From assembly GCA_030141605.1 (NCBI GenBank), contig JAQGDQ010000033.1, positions 861,214 to 925,213 on the forward strand: a stretch of 64,000 bases of DNA, in the 5' to 3' direction. This document shows positions 56,901-64,000 of this stretch, one piece after another. Numbering within the stretch: position 1 is the stretch's first letter; each line of letters opens with the position of its first letter. The position numbers and the translations under genes are program-made. Below the pieces are notes generated by a model. It saw only the letters and a program-made list of their open reading frames with translations, was not told where the DNA came from and ran no database searches. The stretch comes from Tubiluchus corallicola (lineage: Eukaryota; Priapulida; Priapulimorpha; Priapulimorphida; Tubiluchidae).

Positions 56901-59900
56901 TGTAGGCTGACATTTGTTTTCAATAAACTGACGTGCAAATTCATAAAAGCCAATCAGACGTTATTTAACCTATTTTACTGTTTTTTACACCAAATGCTGA
57001 TGTCTGTCTGTGACAGACTACTACTTCATGATGTCCAAAGTCAAAAAATTCATGTTTGAGTAGCTTTATTAAGTTTTATCTGTAAGAAAAATCATAACAA
57101 AATATAACAAGCTAATTTGAGCCAAAAAAGAAACAAAGAAATTAATAATAAAGTGAGACCGAGTAATAAAATAAACATACATCATGGCTCTACTACTCTT
57201 GACAAATAAATGGTTTAACTGAGGCAAACAACAACAACAACTCTCTCAGCCTGCCAACAAGCCAGGTAAACTAGCTCTGTTAGTAGAGCATGACAAAAAG
57301 AAGCCAAGTCAAGACATACATACGAATGCAGTTATAAAGGACAATATAAGGGGCTTACAGAATGAGAGAAGACTGAAGTAGTAAAATAACCTAAAATCCT
57401 TTACACTGCCCCTTTAAATGCGACTTTAATTACAGGAGCATTTACCAAAATAATTGAGTTTACAACAGAAATTAGATGTGTCGTTCAATTAAACATAATT
57501 GAATAATATGTCGTCTTAGAATGCCAGAAGCTGTCTTCAATGTTGCAAACCGCACCAAACCATCTTCCTCCGGACTGGCTACCACTACTTTGCCTAGAGC
57601 CCAGCTGCTTCGCGGAGTCTGGATGTCTTTAATTAAGACGATGTCACCTTCTTGGATGTTTTTCTTGGCTCTGTTCCATTTAGACCTTTGCTGGAGCATA
57701 ACTATATATTCCTTCCTCCACCTTTGCCAAAATATGTTGGCCATGCGTTGAATGTGGCGCCATCTTCTTGTGTATACATCACAGTCGGTTAATTTTCCAG
57801 GTGGTAGAGTAGGACCACTGCGCAGCAACAGCAAGTGATTAGGAGACAGAGGTTCGCAATCGCGAATGTCATCTGAAACTACAGAAATCGGACGACTATT
57901 CAGGATATTCTCAACCTGACAAAAATATGTGTGTAGTGCTTCATCATCTATGGTGTGCTTGTCCATGATAAAGGTAAGTTCATTTTACGCTCTTTCTTAG
58001 GTGCTCCCAAACTCCTCCAGTATGTGGAGACTGAGGAGCATTAAATTGCCATTCGATTCCCTTTTTTGTAATGTCTTGGAAATGTCCTCATTGTTCCACT
58101 GCTCGATCGATCTCTTTAGTTCGCGATCTGCTCTAGTTAAATTAGTGCCACAATCATCGCAGCATCTTGAGCTCGCCTTTATGATAAACAAATACATTAA
58201 TTAAGGAGTCACTTTCCATTGTATATAGAATTTTCAGATGGACTGCTCTGGTAGCTAAGCAGGTGAATATAAGACTATACCGTTTGACATATGTTCTTGC
58301 TCTTTTGACATGATAAGGTCCAAAACAATCCAAACCAGAAAATTCAAAAGCAGCAGAGTCTTGCACCCTTTCGTCTGGTAAATCAGACATTTTCTGTTGC
58401 ATCATTTTACCAAGTTTTCTTCTGCAAAGTCTGCACTCTCGTATTAGTCTCTTCATCATGACTCTCAAACCGATTACCCAATATCTGGATCTCACCAACA
58501 AAATAACATGCTCCTTACCAGCATGACCGTAAGCCTCATGATAATGAAGCACAATTAATTCTGCAAAATGATGTTTTGGCAACAAGTCAGACAAAACCGG
58601 GTCAAGCTTATATAGGCAACTGGATTTGGCTACAAGTTGTCCTGATAAGAAAGCTTCATACTCATTAGTAAAGTAGAGCTTTTGCAGAGTCCTTACAACT
58701 TCATTATGTGCGTCGTTTATCTCCGACATTGACACGTTTGGAGAAAGAAGTAGAGTCTTGTTGGTGACCTTGGCCTGTAAGATGTGTTTGAATCGCAGCA
58801 TCCAAGCGACTGCCCTGGAGAATTTGTATGATGGTGAGAAGTGAACCAACATTTTGTCTATTGGGTTCAACATGTCATGGCCAGATTGCACTAAATTGAC
58901 TTCTACAGATTTCTTTACCTCGCTGTCATTTTTAAGGAGATCTAAGCTGGGCCACTCACTCGCGTATTTCAGAAGAAAGCTTGGTCCATTAATATGTATT
59001 GACAATAGTGCCTTCATTTTCAGCTTTGGACTGGGTAGAATTATTAGGCCCCCTTTAATAAACAGTGCCGGGTAATTACCGGGCACAAAAGGTTAATAAA
59101 TCTTTACAATGGTACGAAATAATTTGTATAATGAAGCTGCAAGTTAAATATAAAGGATTCAGGACTCAAAATTGACTTATATCTACAAAGAAACATTTTA
59201 TTGCTGACCAGTTGCAAAAATTGCAGGAGGATATTTTAAAAACTTCGGTGTCATTTTTTCCAAACATTTCATATTTTTTTGTGTAAACATTGTTTAATAC
59301 ACTTCAGCATTAATATCTATCAGTGATCTACACTTAATGGCAGAACCTACTTAATATAAATAATTGTTGTACTACTAGAATGCAACTCATTGTTTCCTCT
59401 TTTTCATGATTCTGAAGTAAACCAAAGCATTTAATTCAGTTTATTTGATAAGTATTACACTAATGTTTAACATGTATTTATTGGAACATTATATCTGATG
59501 CATTATTGCATATTACAAATGTGATACCTATTCAACTTATTGACGAATCTTATGTGCTGACAGCAATTGAATTTGAAGTTTGATATTCATATTAATTTTT
59601 TGCATAATATAGTTTTTGTAGTTGTTTTGAACCAGAACTCTAGTTCTAGTAGTAAGCTATTGATGTGTTAAAGACAAAAAAGGGGCACCAGAATTTCGGA
59701 AAAATCGCCTTAAAAAATTATATTATTTTATAGAAATTTTATGCATATATCGTACTCACGTTGAAAGTATTTTTTGCTTGTTTTGATTTTAAATCTCCCG
59801 CAATACTGTTCTGACCGTGCCATTACATGATGTCGTATACACACAACGTAAATCAGGGGAAGAAAGGACGTGTTAAACTATGTAGCAAAATACAGTCCAT

Positions 59901-62900
59901 GCAAAGTTACATTACTTAGCATTTCGCTTACCTGCTTGAAAAACTCGTGTAACTAGAAAGGAAAATGAGTAATTATTGAAATGTTTTCACCAATTGGTAA
60001 AATGCCGTTGACTTACCTCCAGGGCGCACCACTCACAAATTAAAAATGTATATTAAAATTATTGACAAGGTACAGTAATCTAAAATTTTACTTAGTTAGT
60101 GACGTGTGCGATACAAGTACTTTGATTATTTTTTCAAACTTCACTCAGTGTTATCTAAACTTGTTTCAAATGACTTAGCGTCAAAATGGCTGCATCTAAC
60201 GGTCATCGCGGGAGTTTAAATTTACAAGTTTGTACAGCATTACTGCCGACACAACCCCTGTATGTAAAAAAGGCAGTATGTAAGTGATATAAAATCTCAA
60301 GACAAATTTTTCAAGCTTTATGTAAGTGTAGGGTTTTCTTGTGCTTTAATCATAATAATGTGTAATTTACTTTTACTGTTAATTTTTGTCATTACAAATT
60401 ATTTGAATACCATTACACAATGTAGCAAACTTAGGGACCCTATAAATGTTTTACTATAAAAGGCAGCACGTAAAACATGATGGAAAACTTCTTATTTTTG
60501 TCCTTGTTTTACCTGAAGACTAAGTACATCTACATCAGGTTTCTGCACTTTGAAATACCATGGTAACCCTTCACCATCATCTTCAGTTAAACAAATACTC
60601 AAAGATGCTCCCTTCTTAAGGTTTTTCTTGCCACCTCCAGATGACGCAGACACTGACGAATCTTTGCTATCTGCAAAAACAAATCATATGAATTTACAAC
60701 AAAGCAATAAACACTTAATTAGTGTCTTGTTAATAGGAGATAATGTATGATAAAAGAGATGTTAATAAGAGAAAATAAGAGAGCTACATTATGATACAAA
60801 TTCATGTAGCACTTCTTCTGCGAAAAAATATGAAGTGATTTTCAACTAAAGGCACAGCATGACAACAGCCAACAGCATTAACATTGAAATTTGATAATTA
60901 TATTAATTTTTTATATAATATAAATTTAGTAGTTGCTTTGAGCCAGACGAACTCTAGTTCTAGTAGCAACATAGTAGGAAGAACCATAATGATGTATGAT
61001 TTAGTTTTACTGTTAAACACAGATAACCACTTTCAGATTTCAACAATCAATTTGCAACATATATAAATAATAATTATTATGTACATTTACATATTTAATA
61101 ATTGCTAGTTCTCTTTAAGATTACATAATGTTAGAAAGAATATTTAGCTAAAGGTCTATATTTACAAATGAGGTAGTCCGACTTTCCTGAAAATAGAAGT
61201 AATGAGGATTTAATTATTATATAAATTATAATTTCATAAAATATGCAATAAGAAAACTGATAAAATAATGAGTTATTTGTAAAAAATTGTAAAATGAATA
61301 AAAAGAAAACATTGTTACATTCTCCCCAAGGCAATGACGAAAATGCCGAGTTCTCTGACGATTCCTGCAAAAACAGCAAGCAAGAAAAGATCAAGATAAT
61401 AACCAATGAGCACAAGTATGGGCAAATAGCACTACAAAGATAGCATTTCCGTTTTTAGATACTGCAACTTACCTGACTAGAAAAAGTCTAGCTTTATACT
61501 GTGGCGTTGTAAACCTCTACTTGCCCAGTGACGTGTGGGTATGCTATGCTCCACACACTCTCTATGCTCAGTGGTTAAAATATATGTGCTGAGGTGTTAC
61601 CACACCACAGTATCACATACAAACATGGACTTCAAACCAATCTCATACCACTGTGCTTTCTTTTGCGCTTCTGGCCAATTTTCTCAGCAGCTTCGCTTGT
61701 CTTCTGGTCGTTAAGGTTTTCTTTGTTGTTGTGATATTCCGAATCAATGCTAACAGTGTTGCGGGCTATCAGTCCCCTATAAAAATTATTAACCATACAT
61801 ACACATCTTTCTACAATACAGGAAGGATTCCTTTTTTCAATTGGTTTAGCAAAAATGTAATTTTGAAAAGATTTGTCATGCTACATCACATGACTGTAGT
61901 ATCAGGAATGGTATGCATATCCTTATCTGATCTGTGTTGCAATAATTTCTGATGAAATCCAACTGCCATTTGCATTTTGAAAAAAAAAATTCCAAATCTG
62001 CAATCCCGCCTGCTCCACAAATCTTATAGTTCTAAAACTAACAGACTGCAGAATCTGTAATTTGAAAGAGGTTCAAATATCAAATATTCAAATATATAAT
62101 TATATATAATAACACAATGATATCCTAAATCTCCTACCCATTTCCTAATGTTATGGTCTGGACAGACAATTCTTTTCCAGAGATACTGCACGATACGGGC
62201 ACTTCTATTTTCAGGAAAAGGGTGGGTAGCTCTTAAAAAGAGCTTTATCGTGTTTTATGGGATATGACAATACAAATTTCAAATATTTTCATTATGACAG
62301 CAGTCATTAACTCAGTTTTACAAATCCGCAACTGTTATCATTTGTCCGTATTTGCCTTGCATTTAAGAAATCTGTAGTGTCAAGCCGTTTTAAGTGTTAT
62401 ATGGATCAGTACCTCTAGTCACTGCCTTTTTTTAAACATTACGTTCTGTATGTATCCACTTTGCGATCTGTTTGATCGTCGGATGCCTTCACATGTTCCC
62501 GTTAGCTGCATGTCATGGCATCTTACAGTTGAGGCTGTTGGCTATAATATTCTAATTTTATTTATTATCAACTATTTAGTGCACTGTTATAAGTTGATGT
62601 AGCTGTTGGTTTTCATGTATTATCGTTTGGTTTTTTAAAATTTCGTCTATTTCATTCCTGTATTATTGCAAATGCCTAAAACTTCATTCCTTCCGTTCTT
62701 GTATTGAATAGCAGTCATGCATTCGTGTATTTCGTTCGTGTATCTTGTACCAACACTGATTGGTCCGCACACACCGCACACCCAAATGGCTATGCCATTG
62801 AAGATTCCACACAATCATGTATGTCTTCATATAACTTACTATAACTAACGTTATATAACGGAATTGTAGGGCTACAGTCAACTAACTAAAATAATACCCA

Positions 62901-63627
62901 AAGATAGAGACAGATATTTTATTTCCGAAAAAATATAGTCACCACTTAAGTAAGGACTTACAATAACGATTTTTTTATTTCAGTTTCATAACCGTACACT
63001 AGCCAGCCTTGGCTTCCATGCAAAATGACATCTTTTTCAAAATGAGATTTTTTCACAGGTGCCTAGAGACTAAAATTCAACCCAAAAGAAGATTGCAGCT
63101 TTCTCTTCAAATACAGTCTGCGTACTATTCAAATACTCTTGTAAGGTTGTTTGAAAATTACATATTTTGCTGAGGTAACATGGCACTGTCACGTGGAAAT
63201 CGCTTTTTGAATTAATAAAAGGAATTTATTTTGCACTACGATTTTAAAGTTTTCCCAACAGAAATGTGAACTTTTTAAATGCACCCCTTAGTTCTCTTCT
63301 TTGTACAATCTTGTGCATGGGAATTATTGTACAATCACAAATTATTGTAGAATGAGAATAGACTGTACTGGTCCAGTAGATGAATGATATTTTGCTTGAC
63401 CACCCAAAACCAAACGATAGTAAAAGTTTGTGACTTAAAAGTTTTTTAACAGTGAAAGATAACTTTCTTTTATAGTTAGATATCGAAACTCACATGACAT
63501 CAGATATAGTGAATGACTTCACACCAAATACATGCCCAAGTTGGTCATGACTGCAGTTTATTGTCTGAGGGTCATCTTTGTCATATAGTAGTTTCTGGGC
63601 AATGTATTGTTTCAAATACTTTAATAC
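50963..63627 (-). CDS. MDM2: MDM2/MDM4 homologue, p53-regulating E3 ligase (partial; 5' exons right of the window)
   Basis: MDM2 binds and ubiquitinates p53. Exons on the minus strand: 63627-63494 (SWIB), 62838-62811 (tentative micro-exon), 61364-61319, 60670-60513, 55878-55684, 54516-54406 and 51868-50963; phases agree throughout. The SWIB part reads VLKYLKQYIAQKLLYDKDD and LGHVFGVKSFTISDV, matching human MDM2 53-96; Leu54, Leu57, Ile61 and Tyr67 of the p53 cleft are kept, while Met62 is Ala and His96 is Val. Then come ESSENSAF, an acidic stretch with DDHFSVEYEIESSESDS, and the RanBP2-type finger WRCRECKTLNKPGIRYCGRC. The C-terminal RING reads CLICTTRPKDASIVHGHTGH, then CAKKLRRRGKPCPVCRRP, with the C2H2C4 order and an aromatic tail (KNFFV) like human YFP, which is needed for ligase dimer activity. 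MDM2 rather than MDM4 cannot be decided; it may be the single ancestral gene. The N-terminal ~50 residues are outside the window. Confidence 0.93.
53840..53900 (-). repeat. Possible SINE fragment (box B-like) in MDM2 intron
   Basis: The minus strand reads GGGTTCGATACTCGC, like a tRNA T-arm or box B, but no box A at proper spacing was found. Probably a decayed tRNA-derived SINE. Confidence 0.3.
57472..59086 (-). mobile_element. Truncated BEL/Pao LTR retrotransposon (integrase region), frame-broken
   Basis: Three successive minus-strand frames resemble the 3' part of BEL/Pao pol. In 59086-58154 there is a segment with HYHEAYGHAGKEHVILLVRS and CRLCRRKLGKMMQQ, the HHCC zinc-binding domain of integrase, followed by FEFSGLDCFGPYHVK and ATRAVHLKI, the start of the catalytic core. 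58197-57997 continues in another frame (CGTNLTRADRELKRSI). 57966-57472 holds the downstream part with NSRPISVVSDD, LSPNHLLLLRSG and the C-terminal domain FWQRWRKEYI. Protease and reverse transcriptase are missing, frames are shifted and no LTRs were recognised, so this is a dead insertion. It lies in the same orientation as the host MDM2-like gene, in the intron between exons 60513-60670 and 55684-55878. Confidence 0.88.
59555..59665. repeat. About 100-base repeated segment, first copy
   Basis: TTTGATATTCATATTAATTT, then GTAGTTGTTTTGA and AACTCTAGTTCTAGTAGTAA. A second copy at 60865-60980 shares all three phrases in order, in the same orientation. Confidence 0.6.
59895..60335 (+). repeat. Dispersed repeat, copy 2
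   Basis: Second copy of the element at 47385-47780: AAAGTTACATTACTTAGCAT, TAACTAGAAAGGAAAA, GCGCACCACTCA, GTTATCTAAACTTGTTTCAA, AAAATGGCTGCATCTAA and CAAGCTTTAT in the same order. It sits just upstream (gene sense: downstream) of the MDM2-like exon at 60513-60670. A shorter related piece (CAGTGACGTGTGGGTA) may occur near 61535. Confidence 0.65.
60865..60980. repeat. About 100-base repeated segment, second copy
   Basis: TTTGATAATTATATTAATTT, GTAGTTGCTTTGA and AACTCTAGTTCTAGTAGCAA match 59555-59665 in order. The two lie either side of an MDM2-like exon, about 1.3 kb apart. Confidence 0.6.
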
Positions 63628-64000
63628 CTGAAAACAGAAACATGGCTCTATTTAAACAGAAAAATAGTAAGCAATTAGCTGCTTATTTTTAGTGTCTGTT
63701 TAGCACATACATTTAGTAACTTAACGGAAATTGGAACAGGGCCGAATAAAGACTTAAAACAATAAAAAAACTGCACCACAATCCAATATTTATATGCACA
63801 AATACACATGAAACAATAACAATTCAAATATTTCTAGTTGCAAAAATCAGTAGATAAAAAGACAAGAGTTGTGGCAATAACAAGAAAGACAACTGCAAAA
63901 AGAAGATGGAAGCACAAAGGCAAAAATAAACAATTAAGTTTATAATAAACAACAAAGTCGATAAAAAGCAATAGGCAAAAATGTAAAGGTAGAGATCCAA

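Overview
The window reads as nuclear DNA of an invertebrate animal. It is AT-rich, its genes are split by spliceosomal introns (GT/GC...AG) and spaced several kb apart, and it carries many microsatellites and degenerate transposable elements. Conserved animal genes (Rab1, SPRYD7, an MDM2/MDM4 homologue and a C2H2 zinc-finger protein) show it is metazoan. The MDM2-type gene argues against the insect and nematode lineages that lost it. I cannot name the species.

Layout. Positions 236-5757 (minus) hold a Rab1 GTPase gene whose last exons lie beyond the left edge; its presumed promoter at about 5855-5950 has a perfect CRE and an ACGT-core element. Positions 8289-10544 (minus) hold a complete five-exon SPRYD7 gene. 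From 10.5 to 23 kb there are no recognisable complete genes, but two coding-looking exons (13713-13876 and 18442-18678) both end in good phase-0 donors. A possible hAT-like repeat lies at 19.2-20.7 kb, among microsatellites.

The most unusual content is a tandem pair of six-exon plus-strand genes, copy A (23068-28562, 355 aa) and copy B (32304-38553, 362 aa). They have identical intron positions and phases. Their C-terminal domain of about 212 residues is roughly three quarters identical between copies, and I do not recognise the family. Both start with a short, strongly basic exon, then a disordered Ser/Thr-rich exon ending in a conserved Phe/Leu/acidic motif, then four exons of a domain with no visible membrane segment. 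A block about 0.43-0.54 kb upstream of each start is also conserved, so the promoter was duplicated too. Copy B appears to use a GC donor for intron 1 where copy A has GT.

Positions 40570-43098 (minus) hold an intronless coding exon for an 842-aa protein with 19 C2H2 fingers; a likely promoter and noncoding first exon lie near 48.65-48.8 kb. From 50963 to beyond the right edge (minus) runs an MDM2/MDM4 homologue with SWIB (p53-binding) exon, acidic region, RanBP2-type zinc finger and C-terminal RING. One of its introns holds a truncated, frame-broken BEL/Pao retrotransposon (57472-59086), and others hold copies of dispersed repeats.

Apart from the tandem pair, the genes look functionally independent (ER-Golgi traffic, SPRY protein, zinc-finger regulator, p53 control). 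All exon boundaries were placed by reading splice sites, phase and protein similarity by eye; no search was run.
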